Positions 1 through 9,008 of a stretch of DNA of 24,173 bases are shown here, in pieces. Origin of the DNA: DATKGL01 sp035510455 (GTDB taxonomy: Bacteria > Patescibacteriota > Saccharimonadia > Saccharimonadales > UBA4665); NCBI GenBank assembly GCA_035510455.1, contig DATKHB010000013.1, positions 1 through 24,173 on the forward strand, written 5' to 3'. How positions within the stretch are numbered: position 1 is the stretch's first letter; each line of letters begins with the position of its first letter. The translations under genes and the position numbers were made by a program. The notes under the pieces were generated by a model. The model was given only the letters and a program-made list of their open reading frames with translations. It had not been told where the DNA came from and made no database searches.

Positions 1-155
<155 letters not shown>

Positions 156-274
156 AATTTGACTGCTTCTTAAAAACATTGTCAAAATGAACTGACGTTG
201 ATTTGCACTACACAATTTTAAAGTACAGTTTTTTGAGGAAACCTTAATAAAAAGACCCAAAAAGTTCTCCTTAA

Positions 275-304
275 ATACTACTACAAACCGTCTTCCAGTG
301 TCAA
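275..304 (-). promoter_or_regulatory. rRNA operon promoter
   Basis: On the minus strand TTGACA (304-299) is followed by an 18-nt spacer and TAGTAT (280-275). The start would be near 268, giving a leader of about 110 nt before mature 16S. It sits just after the gyrA stop codon, so 16S can be transcribed independently of gyrBA. No terminator hairpin is seen between gyrA and this promoter. Confidence 0.75.
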
Positions 305-320
305 CCAAAATTCTAAGCCT

Positions 321-2867
321 TCAAGCCTTCGGCGACTTGGATTCCGAGTCTTCGGTTTCAAGAATCTCTTCCTCTTCGGCCTTATCTATTAGAGCCAGTG
401 ATACTACTTCATCCTTGTGGTTTAGGCGCATAATTCTAACCCCTTGGGTGGCTCGTCCCAGGGATGGTATATTCTTGAGCCCAAGTCTGATGGTCTGCCC
501 CTGAGAGGATATAATGATGACCTCCTGAGAATCGTCGGTCAATGTTTTAACCCCGACGAGGTTACCGGTTTTGGCGTTAACGATAGCTGAACGTATACCG
601 ACACCACCTCTGGCATGAGGCGTAAACTGCGCTATTTTGGTGCGCTTACCGTAGCCAAAGCGACTGATTACAAATACGCTGGACCCCTCTTCGACTATAT
701 CCATGCCTATTACCTGGTCACCCGCGCGTAGTCGTATACCCCTAACGCCTCTGGCAACCCTGCCCATTGGCCGGGCACCTTTTTCATGGAACCTAATAGC
801 TTGGCCCATTGATGTAGATATGACAACTTCGTTGTCACCGTTGGTCATTCTAATCCATTTTAATTCATCGCCCTGATCAAGATTGATAGCAATTAAGCCC
901 GAGTTCCGAACGTTTTTATACTGCTCGAAAGGTGTCTTTTTGATTGTCCCTCTAACGGTACACATAATTAGATTGGCACTGCTGTTCTGCTGGCTAACAT
1001 TAATAACCGAGCTAACTTTCTCTTCAGGTTGAAGCTGCAGAAGATTAACTAGCGCTATGCCCTTGGCATTCAAACTGGTAGGCGGGACTTCGTAAGTCTT
1101 CAGGCGAAAAACTCGTCCTTTAGTCGTGAAGAACAGTAAGAAATCGTGGGTGCTGGCATTAACAACGTGTTCAATGACATCTTCTTCGCGAGTCACCATG
1201 CCCCGTCGGCCCTTCCCCCCACGACCCTGATTCTTATACTCAGCTATCGAGCTCCTTTTTACGTAGTTCGCCGATGTAAGAGTTACTACAACATGTTCGT
1301 CCGGGATTAAATCTTCATCACTTAGCTTACCTAACTCACTCTTAACAACCTTCGTACGACGCTCATCGCCGTAACGTTCTTTCAATTCAGCTAGCTCATC
1401 TTTAATAATCTTGAGTATCTTCGTTTCGTCGGCTAGAATGCTTTCGAGTTTACCTATTAACTTGAGTAGTTCAGCTAGCTCATCTTCAATTTTCTTGCGC
1501 TCCAATCCAGCCAGCGTACGAAGCTGCATGGCCAAAATAGCTTTGGCTTGGATTTCCGTCAGAGCAAACTTTTTAATCAAGTTTTCTTGAGCTTCGTCAG
1601 TGGTTTCACTAGCGCGGATAACTTTAATTACTTCATCAATATGATCAAGAGCGATCTTAAGACCCTCTAAAACATGGGCTCGTTCTTTGGCCTTTCGAAG
1701 TTCAAATTCGGTTCGCCGTCTAACAACTATTTGACGGTGCTGGATGTGCTCATTAATAATATCCTGAAGACCTAAAACTCTAGGCTGAATACCGTCAACT
1801 AATGCCATTACATTAAAATGGAAAGTAGCCTGGAGCGGTGTCATCTTGTAGAGTTGATTAAGCAGTTTTTTAGGATATGCGTCGCGTTTTAAATCAATAA
1901 CAATGCGGACTTTTCCTCTAGAACTTTCGTCTCGAATATCACTTATACCAGCTAACTTCTTATCTTTAGTTAGATCAGCTATTTTTTCAATTAAGGTTGC
2001 CTTGTTCACTATATAAGGTATTTCGGTAATAATTATTTGGGTTTTAGCCTTGGCATTCTCCACAACCTCAGCTGTACCGCGCGTGACCACTCCACCCTTG
2101 CCTGTGGCGTAGGCTGTTCGCAGAGATTCCTGACCGTAAATAGTGCCGCCAGTTGGGAAATCCGGTCCTTTAATAAACTTCAACAGATCGTCAAGGGTAG
2201 CGTCTTTATTGTCTATCTGATAAACGATGGCGTCCACCAACTCGCTTAAGTTGTGGGGTGGGATATTAGTAGCCATACCGACTGCAATACCGAGCTGCCC
2301 ATTGAGCAGTAAGTTGGGTAGTTTAGCCGGTAAGACTGATGGTTCCTGAAGACGTCCATCATAGTTGTCCCGAAAATCAACGGTTTCTTTATCAATATCA
2401 ACCAATAGCTCTTCAGCTAGGTTAGTCATTTTAGCCTCTGTGTAACGCATAGCTGCCGGTGGATCGCCGTCCATTGATCCAAAATTACCTTGACCATTAA
2501 CTAGCATGTAGCGCAAAGACCAAGGCTGAGCCATGCGGACCATAGCATCATAAATGGCGGCGTCACCGTGAGGGTGGTAATCGCCCATCACAGCACCGAC
2601 CACGTTTGCACTTTTACGGTGCCTGGCGCTGGCTCTGAGGCCGTCACGGTTCATAGTGTACAAAATACGCCTGTGAACTGGCTTGAGGCCGTCACGGACA
2701 TCAGGAAGGGCCCTTTCGACGATGACGCTCATTGAATAGCTAAGGTAGCTAGTCTCCATCACGTCTTCGATAGTTCGGTATTCCACTGAGCTTGCGTGCT
2801 GAGTTGGCAAAATTTCCGGTTCTGGCTCGACTCTTTCTATTTCTGACTGATCTTTGTCGGCGTCCAT
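321..2867 (-). CDS. gyrA: DNA gyrase subunit A
   Basis: Breakage-reunion subunit of DNA gyrase (A2B2), which introduces negative supercoils using ATP hydrolysed by GyrB. The 848 residues are near the usual length. The winged-helix/tower core spans about 30-525, with the catalytic tyrosine at Y142 in the AAMRYTEAK motif. A coiled-coil stretch covers about 395-500. The GyrA box QGRGGKG lies at 547-553, so this is a true gyrase rather than ParC, and the rest forms the DNA-wrapping pinwheel. The acidic tail ends in a Glu-rich run. In the quinolone-determining region the position of E. coli Ser83 is Ala (A103) while the Asp87 equivalent is kept (D107). The ATG follows the gyrB stop by 2 nt, so the two are translated from one mRNA, probably with coupling. 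The stop is TGA. Confidence 0.97.
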   Translation of the reverse strand: MDADKDQSEIERVEPEPEILPTQHASSVEYRTIEDVMETSYLSYSMSVIVERALPDVRDGLKPVHRRILYTMNRDGLRASARHRKSANVVGAVMGDYHPHGDAAIYDAMVRMAQPWSLRYMLVNGQGNFGSMDGDPPAAMRYTEAKMTNLAEELLVDIDKETVDFRDNYDGRLQEPSVLPAKLPNLLLNGQLGIAVGMATNIPPHNLSELVDAIVYQIDNKDATLDDLLKFIKGPDFPTGGTIYGQESLRTAYATGKGGVVTRGTAEVVENAKAKTQIIITEIPYIVNKATLIEKIADLTKDKKLAGISDIRDESSRGKVRIVIDLKRDAYPKKLLNQLYKMTPLQATFHFNVMALVDGIQPRVLGLQDIINEHIQHRQIVVRRRTEFELRKAKERAHVLEGLKIALDHIDEVIKVIRASETTDEAQENLIKKFALTEIQAKAILAMQLRTLAGLERKKIEDELAELLKLIGKLESILADETKILKIIKDELAELKERYGDERRTKVVKSELGKLSDEDLIPDEHVVVTLTSANYVKRSSIAEYKNQGRGGKGRRGMVTREEDVIEHVVNASTHDFLLFFTTKGRVFRLKTYEVPPTSLNAKGIALVNLLQLQPEEKVSSVINVSQQNSSANLIMCTVRGTIKKTPFEQYKNVRNSGLIAINLDQGDELKWIRMTNGDNEVVISTSMGQAIRFHEKGARPMGRVARGVRGIRLRAGDQVIGMDIVEEGSSVFVISRFGYGKRTKIAQFTPHARGGVGIRSAIVNAKTGNLVGVKTLTDDSQEVIIISSQGQTIRLGLKNIPSLGRATQGVRIMRLNHKDEVVSLALIDKAEEEEILETEDSESKSPKA

Positions 2868-2869
2868 AT

Positions 2870-4834
2870 CTAAATATCCAGATCCTTAACAAACTTGGCG
2901 TGGGTTTGAATGAAATTCTTACGAAGCTCAACTTCCGTGCCCATCAGTTTATTAAAAATAGCGTCGGCCTTTTCGGCATCCTCTACTTTAACCTGAATCA
3001 AAACTCGCTTCTTGGGGTCCATAGTAGTATCGAAAAGTTGGTCGGCATCCATTTCACCGAGTCCCTTATAGCGTTTTTGCTCAACAAAGCCAGCTTGGCG
3101 AAATCGTTCGTCGTCCTTGTTGACCTTAACGCCGTCTTTTTTACGCTGGGCGATCGCTTTATCTATTATTTCTGACAGTTCACCGTCATCGTATATATAG
3201 ACGCTGGACTTACGGCCTTGTTTAATGAGCTCAAACAGTGGTGGTTTAGCTAGATATAGGTGCCCCCCATCGATTACTTGAACCATAAAACGGAAAAAGA
3301 ATGTTAAAAGCAGTGTGCTGATGTGTGAACCATCGACGTCGGCATCGGTCATAATAACGATTCGGTCATAGCGCAGGCCCTGAATATCGAAAGACTCCTC
3401 AATGCCAACTCCCAAAGCCTTAATAAGACTGACAATCTCATTGTTAGCTAGCATCTTATCCAATCGCGCCCGTTCAACATTTAAGACCTTACCTCTTAAA
3501 GGCAAGATGGCTTGAGTGCGGCTGTCGCGACCGTTTTTGGCTGAGCCTCCGGCTGAGTCACCCTCCACAAGATAGATTTCAGAGTCTTTAGGGTCTTTAG
3601 AGGAGCAATCGGCCAGTTTGCCAGGCATACTGGCACCGTCTAGCACGCCTTTTCGGATAATATTCTCTCGGGCAGCCCGAGCGGCTTTTCTAGCTCTGGC
3701 GGCCAGAAGAACTTTATTCATAATTTTTCTGGCAACTGAAGGATTTTCTTCAAGATAATAGGCAAAGTATTCGGTCATCACTTGCTCAACATAGCCTCTG
3801 ACCTCTGGATTACCCAGCTTGCTCTTAGTTTGGCCTTCGAACTGCGGATCAGATAATTTTACTAAGATTACGGCTGTTAGCCCTTCTCTGGTATCTTCTC
3901 CGGACAGGTTCTCTTCTTTTTCTTTTATGAAGCCATTTTTACGGGCGTAATCATTAACCACCCTGGTCAAGGCCGATTTAAATCCAGTTAAGTGACTGCC
4001 GCCTTCAGGATTCAAGACATTATTAGCGAACGCCTTAATGGTCTCAGAGAAAGCATCGGTATACTGCAAAGCAATTTCCACTTGGGCATCAGCTACTTGT
4101 TTGTCAACGTAGAAAACGTCTTCATCGAGTTCTTCTTTGCCGACATTCAAATGCTGGACGTACGATTTTATACCACCTTCAAAATAAAAATTGTATTGAC
4201 TGCCGGTTTTTTCATCACTAATTGAAGTTCGTATACCTTTTGTGAGATAGGCTTGATGCCGCAAGCGATCCAAAATAGTCTCGTAGGAGAAATTGATCGT
4301 CTCAAATATTGATGTGTCGGGGTAAAAAGTTATCTTGGTCCCCGTTCGGTCAGATGGGCCAACAACTTTTAGTTGGGTCTGTGGAGCACCCAGCGCATAT
4401 TCTTGTTGGAACTCTTTACCCTCTTGGTAAACCGTTACCGTAAGTTTGGACGATAAAGCATTAACAACGCTCACTCCCACACCGTGCAGACCACCAGAGA
4501 CCTTATAACCACCGCCGCCAAATTTACCTCCAGCATGAAGAATAGTTAAGGCGGTTTCCACGCCGCTCTTGCCTGTTTTGGCATGCTTGCCCGTAGGTAT
4601 ACCACGGCCATTATCAATTACGGTTACTGACCCATCTTCGTGAAGCGTTACACTGACCTCGGTAGCGTAACCCGCCAAAGCTTCGTCGATACCATTGTCG
4701 ACCAGCTCCCAAACAAGGTGATGAAGCCCCTCCTCGCTAGTGCTGCCAATATACATACCCGGTCGCTTGCGAACCGGATCTAGACCCTCAAGAACTTGAA
4801 TATGGTCAGCAGTGTAGGATGTTTGTTTAGCCAC
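2870..4834 (-). CDS. gyrB: DNA gyrase subunit B
   Basis: ATPase subunit of DNA gyrase, 654 residues, the short form without the extra insertion of Gram-negative GyrB. Order: GHKL ATPase at about 10-220 with ELVDNGIDEA (E43, N47), GRGIPTG and the GGLHGVGVSVVNA lid; transducer domain at about 225-395; TOPRIM at about 418-540 with EGDSAGGSA (424-432) and the metal-binding DADVDGSH (497-504); C-terminal YKGLGEMDADQL tail that contacts GyrA. The start is GTG at 4834, chosen because a GAGGG ribosome-binding site lies about 11 nt upstream and the protein then begins in the family-typical way. First gene of gyrBA, behind a clear promoter. ParE is the alternative, but a GyrA with a GyrA box as partner favours GyrB. 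Confidence 0.96.
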   Translation of the reverse strand: MAKQTSYTADHIQVLEGLDPVRKRPGMYIGSTSEEGLHHLVWELVDNGIDEALAGYATEVSVTLHEDGSVTVIDNGRGIPTGKHAKTGKSGVETALTILHAGGKFGGGGYKVSGGLHGVGVSVVNALSSKLTVTVYQEGKEFQQEYALGAPQTQLKVVGPSDRTGTKITFYPDTSIFETINFSYETILDRLRHQAYLTKGIRTSISDEKTGSQYNFYFEGGIKSYVQHLNVGKEELDEDVFYVDKQVADAQVEIALQYTDAFSETIKAFANNVLNPEGGSHLTGFKSALTRVVNDYARKNGFIKEKEENLSGEDTREGLTAVILVKLSDPQFEGQTKSKLGNPEVRGYVEQVMTEYFAYYLEENPSVARKIMNKVLLAARARKAARAARENIIRKGVLDGASMPGKLADCSSKDPKDSEIYLVEGDSAGGSAKNGRDSRTQAILPLRGKVLNVERARLDKMLANNEIVSLIKALGVGIEESFDIQGLRYDRIVIMTDADVDGSHISTLLLTFFFRFMVQVIDGGHLYLAKPPLFELIKQGRKSSVYIYDDGELSEIIDKAIAQRKKDGVKVNKDDERFRQAGFVEQKRYKGLGEMDADQLFDTTMDPKKRVLIQVKVEDAEKADAIFNKLMGTEVELRKNFIQTHAKFVKDLDI

Positions 4835-4885
4835 TATTTAATAAACCCTCATTAATTGGAATCATAGATTTCCCACTTACTTAAT

Positions 4886-4914
4886 AGTATAGCGTATCTG
4901 AGCCCGTTATTCAA
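4886..4914 (-). promoter_or_regulatory. gyrBA promoter
   Basis: On the minus strand TTGAAT (4914-4909), a 17-nt spacer and TATACT (4891-4886). Transcription would start near 4879, giving a leader of about 45 nt that contains the GAGGG ribosome-binding site. It lies between the stop codon of the upstream ATPase gene and gyrB, with no terminator visible between them. Confidence 0.75.
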
Positions 4915-4935
4915 TCATTCCAAGGTGATATTGTG

Positions 4936-7905
4936 CTAATTTTTTGGAGCTTCTTCTTGCTCTTTTGTCCCATGCAAATTACCCTCGCGGTCAATATAAA
5001 TCGTATCCTCTGATTGGCCAGCTGATGGGCTAAGATCAATTGAGTCCGAGGTTTTATTAGGAGGCTTGTTCAGGCTTTGGGCTATACTACTGACTTCCTT
5101 TTTTTCTAACTGATTACTGGAAATATTAGAACCCGGCTGAGTCTTTTCCGAACCCGTTAATTTTTTAGGAGCGGGAGGCTTGCCGCCAACTGGTGCAGGA
5201 GACAGGTATTGGTGGTGAGTTGGAGATGCTATTTGGGGCTCAGGGACTGGAGGACGAGCCGTAGGAGAAGACGGGCGCACTAGACTTTCTCGTCTTTTAG
5301 CTAGCCAATCATCCAGAAAAGACGAAGGCCTAGCTACGGGAGACGGCGCGGCTGAAGGGCGAGAGGCAAAAGGATTGTCTGGGGAGCTAGAAGGCGGCCA
5401 GTTAGCGCCACCGCTGGGCGAAAATGGACTTCGAGACAGTGAACTAGTGTCGACCTTGGTGGTCAATCGCTCATTAATTTCCTTCTCAACAACTGATCTC
5501 GGTCGTCCAAATTTGGCAGCTGATAGCTGTTTTAAGGCTTCTGCGAGCTTGAGGTTAGGACTGCCAAGCGGCGGCAGAGTAGCCATACTAAAGGGCTGTG
5601 AGGGTACACCACCTACAAGAGTACGAGTAATCGTATTGTAGTTGGGTATCCTTAGAAGATCATCGCCGTTGAATATCGGCTGGAAGTACTGCGTTAGAGC
5701 CTCAACATCATTCTGGCCAACCCGGAATGAAACTATAGTCCCCATATTGCCAAAGACAGCATCTCTAATTTCATCGGTCAGCTGGGTAGTAAACTGGTTG
5801 GCAACAATTAAATTAAGATGGTATTTCCTGGCTTCTGACATGATGGTTGCAAACGAATCGGTTGAAAAGTTCTGGAACTCATCAACATAGAGGGAGAAAT
5901 CGATTCTTTGGTCTTCGGGGATATTGGCTCGACTCATAGCCGCTGCCCTGAATTTCATAACAAAAATCATTCCCAGTAACTGGGAATTAAGCTCGCCGCA
6001 TCTTCCCTTGCTAAGATTAACTAGTAAGATCTTTTTGTTATCCATAATATCTCTTAAATCAAAACCGCTTTTAGTTTGGCCAATAATTTGGCGCATCATC
6101 TCGTTGGACAAAAAGGCACCGAATTTACTGATGAACCAGCTAACGACTTCTCCAAATTCATTAGATCTTTGACTAGCCGGCATCTCTTTTTGCCAGAATT
6201 CGATAACCGTTTGGTCGGTGACATGCTTCAGTTTTTGCTGGACAAATTTTGGATCTCTAAATAACTTGGGTATGTCGATAAATGTCCCGCCGCCAGGGTC
6301 GGACATAACTGTCAGGGCGGCATTCCTAAAAAGGTGTTCGTACCTAGGCCCAATGATTCCCTGGTGCTGAGGATCATAAAGCTTATAGAGCATATTGATA
6401 GTTTCTTGGATCAGTAAATCCTTCTGCTCAATCGAACTGAACTCAAAAAGGTTTAAGCCTATCGGATAATCCATATCGGCAGGACTAAAATAAATAATGT
6501 CTTCAGTTCGTTCTTTAGGGACCATCGCCAGCAGGCGCTCGACAGTATCTCCGTGGGGATCTACAAAGGCGAAGCCTCCTCCGTTCAACATATCCTGCAG
6601 CGCCAGGTTTTCAAGGAAAGTCGATTTTCCAGTACCAGTTTTACCGACAGCGTACATGTGCAGAGCACGGTCACGGATACTGATACGGATTGGCTTTTTC
6701 GCGCCCCTAAACACATTGTAGCCTAGCAGTAGTCCGTCCTCAGGTATGTTTCTTGGCCCATCGGTTTGCTTAGATCCCTGCCTCTCCAGCTGTGACGTTG
6801 GTATATTACTTTGGTCTGGGAAGTGGAATAGAGTTGCCAGCTCTATGGAATTAAGTATGCTCTTTTTACTTTTAGCATCTTGAGGGAAAAATCTCATTAT
6901 ATAAGATGTCACAAAAGTATTAATGTCCTTGGCCGGGGTAAACTTGAAGCCGTTCTTACCAGGCGAATCGAATAGCGAAAAGCTGGCCACAACGTTGTTT
7001 AAGATAGCCTGTGCCCGATAGGAGACATTGGATGAAGCTATAACCCTAATAAGTATCTCAAAACCTGGGTATCTGGTCTTATCATCAATAGCATCTAGAG
7101 TTGATTGTTCTAGACTGGAGAGTTCCTTTTTATTGTTTTTCTTATCGGCCTCTACAGCTTCTGGAGCTTTAACAAAGGCGGTGGCGATCTGGCTAGCATA
7201 ATTTACAACCTTGCCTGTTTTGTTACGTTCGGTTTCACCTTTCCTTTTGGTGCTTGAAACAGAGGCAGCTGTCTTACGCCAAGCAGCATCGGCCGGCCTT
7301 ATGAGTATCTGTATGCCGGCGCCGTCTTCTTTTTCTAAGGTTGATAGAGCGTTCAAAAGGGTCTGCATAGCATCACGCTTAAGATCCTGGTAGGTAGCTA
7401 TCGGATAAGCGAAAGATTCTTTCAGCTTTAACTCGCCGCCAATGGTCCCGGTTATTTTGCCAACTCTGTTAAAAATATTATGCTCGGCTACTTCTTCGAC
7501 TCTAGCGTTCGGGTAGGCACTTATTATCGCCTGCTGGACGACGTTGACTAGGCCGACCGGCACTGCTGCGTAGAAATAGACAAAACCTCGTGAGCCAACT
7601 ATTTCAAAAGCTATATGACGCTGACCATATATTTTGGTCTTAAAGCCTTTTTGGACGGTGCTGGCTAGGATATTGTAGATAATCTGGGCCCTTGATATGT
7701 TTTCTTCCACAACGTCTCTTACGTCGCGCCCATTGTTCTGGATATCATCACTAGGTGGAGGCAAATGTATGAGTAGCGGCACCATTTTAAGCGCCCTTTC
7801 GTAGTTCTTCTCTTCGCGAAGTATTCTCTGATACTGAAAAAAGATTATAACCCCGACAACTATTGCCAGTAGAACGATTGCCCCCAATATTGTTTCAATT
7901 ACCAT
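4936..7905 (-). CDS. VirD4/TraG-like type IV secretion ATPase, membrane anchored
   Basis: A large (989 residue) membrane-anchored ATPase of the conjugative coupling-protein/VirB4 group. One N-terminal membrane helix covers about 3-24. A region at 60-380 binds nothing that can be named from sequence. The P-loop GKTGTGKST is at 421-429, followed by FVDPHGD (447-453), a Walker B strand ending in LYVDE (672-676), and VANQ (701-704), typical of the HerA/FtsK-like coupling ATPases. From about 815 the chain becomes a low-complexity Pro/Ser-rich tail of roughly 170 residues, probably disordered. GAGG overlaps the stop of the upstream gene 8 nt before the ATG, so it is translated with that gene. Members of this class move DNA or protein through type IV systems or pili. 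No other type IV component is present here, so its substrate is unknown. Family confident; cellular role inferred. Confidence 0.8.
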   Translation of the reverse strand: MVIETILGAIVLLAIVVGVIIFFQYQRILREEKNYERALKMVPLLIHLPPPSDDIQNNGRDVRDVVEENISRAQIIYNILASTVQKGFKTKIYGQRHIAFEIVGSRGFVYFYAAVPVGLVNVVQQAIISAYPNARVEEVAEHNIFNRVGKITGTIGGELKLKESFAYPIATYQDLKRDAMQTLLNALSTLEKEDGAGIQILIRPADAAWRKTAASVSSTKRKGETERNKTGKVVNYASQIATAFVKAPEAVEADKKNNKKELSSLEQSTLDAIDDKTRYPGFEILIRVIASSNVSYRAQAILNNVVASFSLFDSPGKNGFKFTPAKDINTFVTSYIMRFFPQDAKSKKSILNSIELATLFHFPDQSNIPTSQLERQGSKQTDGPRNIPEDGLLLGYNVFRGAKKPIRISIRDRALHMYAVGKTGTGKSTFLENLALQDMLNGGGFAFVDPHGDTVERLLAMVPKERTEDIIYFSPADMDYPIGLNLFEFSSIEQKDLLIQETINMLYKLYDPQHQGIIGPRYEHLFRNAALTVMSDPGGGTFIDIPKLFRDPKFVQQKLKHVTDQTVIEFWQKEMPASQRSNEFGEVVSWFISKFGAFLSNEMMRQIIGQTKSGFDLRDIMDNKKILLVNLSKGRCGELNSQLLGMIFVMKFRAAAMSRANIPEDQRIDFSLYVDEFQNFSTDSFATIMSEARKYHLNLIVANQFTTQLTDEIRDAVFGNMGTIVSFRVGQNDVEALTQYFQPIFNGDDLLRIPNYNTITRTLVGGVPSQPFSMATLPPLGSPNLKLAEALKQLSAAKFGRPRSVVEKEINERLTTKVDTSSLSRSPFSPSGGANWPPSSSPDNPFASRPSAAPSPVARPSSFLDDWLAKRRESLVRPSSPTARPPVPEPQIASPTHHQYLSPAPVGGKPPAPKKLTGSEKTQPGSNISSNQLEKKEVSSIAQSLNKPPNKTSDSIDLSPSAGQSEDTIYIDREGNLHGTKEQEEAPKN

Positions 7906-7914
7906 AAGTTAGCC

Positions 7915-8343
7915 TCAATCGTCGGTAACTTTTATATCTTTATCATACTTACGTTTTATCACCTCAGCTCTATATTGGTTCATAGTCTTGGTCTGCGCGT
8001 AGGGGTCACCTTGAGTTGAGGCTATAATTTGCTTGGCTTTAACCACATATTCTTTTTCTATTCGATCTCTATCTTGGGGATCTGCAGGTTTAGCAGGCTG
8101 ACTAGATAAAGAAGGGTCAGCTGGGATTGAGGGGCTCGGTGGTTCAGTAATAGCGGCGGTGGCCGGATCCGGGGAAGTTGTTACAGGACTTGCTACCGGC
8201 GCGGTTTGGCCGATAGGCGATAAAAATTCTGGGGAACTTATCCCTGTATCTTGCCTGGGTTTTTCAGCCACAGGTGAATTCTCCCCACCAAAAGAAGGTG
8301 GAGGCAGACGCAAATCGGGCTGTTCCTCAAAATTCGGGTTCAT
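7915..8343 (-). CDS. proline-rich hypothetical protein
   Basis: A 142-residue protein of unknown function. The first 90 or so residues are low-complexity Pro/Ser/Ala and probably disordered. The C-terminal 50 are charged and helical, containing EKEYVVKAKQII and QYRAEVIKRKYDKD. No signal peptide or membrane helix is visible. The start at 8343 (MNPNFEEQ) is preferred over the ATG at 8367, because an extended -10 box sits between the two and would exclude the upstream one from the mRNA. It ends 9 nt before the ATPase gene and shares its Pro-rich character, so it may be an accessory of that ATPase (inference). Confidence 0.65.
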   Translation of the reverse strand: MNPNFEEQPDLRLPPPSFGGENSPVAEKPRQDTGISSPEFLSPIGQTAPVASPVTTSPDPATAAITEPPSPSIPADPSLSSQPAKPADPQDRDRIEKEYVVKAKQIIASTQGDPYAQTKTMNQYRAEVIKRKYDKDIKVTDD

Positions 8344-8353
8344 CTTAACTACT

Positions 8354-8362
8354 ATTATATCA
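8354..8362 (-). promoter_or_regulatory. extended -10 promoter, likely leaderless mRNA
   Basis: TGATATAAT on the minus strand is an extended -10 element with a perfect TATAAT. No good -35 is seen. The ATG at 8343 begins 10 nt after the box and there is no ribosome-binding site, so the mRNA would start about 4 nt before the codon. Confidence 0.6.
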
Positions 8363-8410
8363 GGCAACCAGCATTGATTGATGCCAGTTTTAGCTTTCGG
8401 TTACTGCGCC

Positions 8411-8752
8411 CTAGGCTCTTGACAGCCGCGTCAGATAGAACCACAGCAAAACAAACAGCAAAAGTATAGTAACCAGATCTCTGATGGAGAATTGGCCGAT
8501 CGATAGCAATAATAAACAGATTACTGGAAAGGCAGCTACAAGCCCTGACATGCTCTTCTTCCGAGCCATAACTCGACTATTTTTCGGTAACAGTTGAGTG
8601 ATTACTACCTCGGCCGTAAAGAACAGAGCCGAGAATAAAGAGATAAATGGCAGTATTAGAATTATTAAGGGTAGGTTTTGCGGATTAGTTGTAAATAAAA
8701 GTCCAAAGCTTATTAGATAAAAACAGATTGCCAGTAATATTTTTAATTTCAT
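8411..8752 (-). CDS. small integral membrane protein, unknown function
   Basis: 113 residues, strongly hydrophobic, with four likely membrane helices at about 3-22, 26-50, 69-88 and 91-110. A short basic loop (KNSRVMARKKS) at about 57-67 suggests its orientation. No family is recognised. AAGG lies about 7 nt before the ATG. The gene sits 34 nt behind an intrinsic terminator that ends a roughly 185-nt RNA, so its expression may depend on read-through from that leader. It is the first protein gene of the cluster leading to the ATPase and may be a membrane partner of it (inference from position only). Confidence 0.65.
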   Translation of the reverse strand: MKLKILLAICFYLISFGLLFTTNPQNLPLIILILPFISLFSALFFTAEVVITQLLPKNSRVMARKKSMSGLVAAFPVICLLLLSIGQFSIRDLVTILLLFVLLWFYLTRLSRA

Positions 8753-8785
8753 TTCTTACCTTAAAAGTATCTTTTCATAAACAGT

Positions 8786-8828
8786 CTATAAAAACAAATA
8801 AGCACTACCTTTGACAGTAGTGCTTATT
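8786..8828 (-). terminator. intrinsic terminator with perfect 12-bp stem
   Basis: AATAAGCACTAC and GTAGTGCTTATT (8797-8808 and 8817-8828) form a perfect stem with an 8-nt loop. On the minus strand the stem is followed by TGTTTTTATAG, so termination is on that strand. It separates the structured RNA from the membrane-protein gene. Confidence 0.8.
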
Positions 8829-8973
8829 CTAAGTTCGGAGTAAATCCGCTCATTATATAAAATATTTAGCGCTTACGTTCCGAGCTTTGACTGACCGCTC
8901 TTACTACCCTTTAAGGTAATGTGAGCGACGCTTTTGGTTGTTAAGTTAAAGTATTTATTTTGAATAACTTACA
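8786..8973 (-). ncRNA. candidate structured leader RNA or small RNA
   Basis: About 185 nt of minus-strand RNA defined by a consensus promoter (8980-9008) and a perfect terminator (8797-8828). It contains no credible ORF. A 5' hairpin pairs 8966-8974 with 8938-8947 (9 bp, one bulge). A central segment, CGCUCACAUUACC (8915-8927), can pair either with 8896-8908 or with UAAUGAGCG at 8847-8855, two mutually exclusive choices. UUAUUC near the 5' end is complementary to GAAUAA at the foot of the terminator. No known riboswitch core, 6S, tmRNA or SRP signature is recognised. Since the terminator lies 34 nt before the ATG at 8752, an attenuator or riboswitch is as likely as a free small RNA. Confidence 0.5.
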
Positions 8974-8979
8974 AGGACG

Positions 8980-9008
8980 AATATACTACATCTAAGCTAT
9001 TGTGTCAA
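8980..9008 (-). promoter_or_regulatory. promoter of the minus-strand structured RNA
   Basis: TTGACA (9008-9003), 17-nt spacer, TATATT (8985-8980) on the minus strand. Predicted start near 8973, immediately before the first hairpin. This is one of the best promoter matches in the window. Confidence 0.75.

Noticed and set aside
180..185. Second TTGACA just before 16S as another rRNA promoter
   Set aside because: A -10 at the right distance is lacking and the start would fall inside mature 16S.
8786..8973. Minus-strand RNA as tmRNA, SRP RNA or 6S RNA
   Set aside because: No tRNA-like TTCGA arm or tag reading frame, no GGAAGCA-type SRP loop. The size fits 6S, but a single long rod with a central bubble could not be drawn convincingly.
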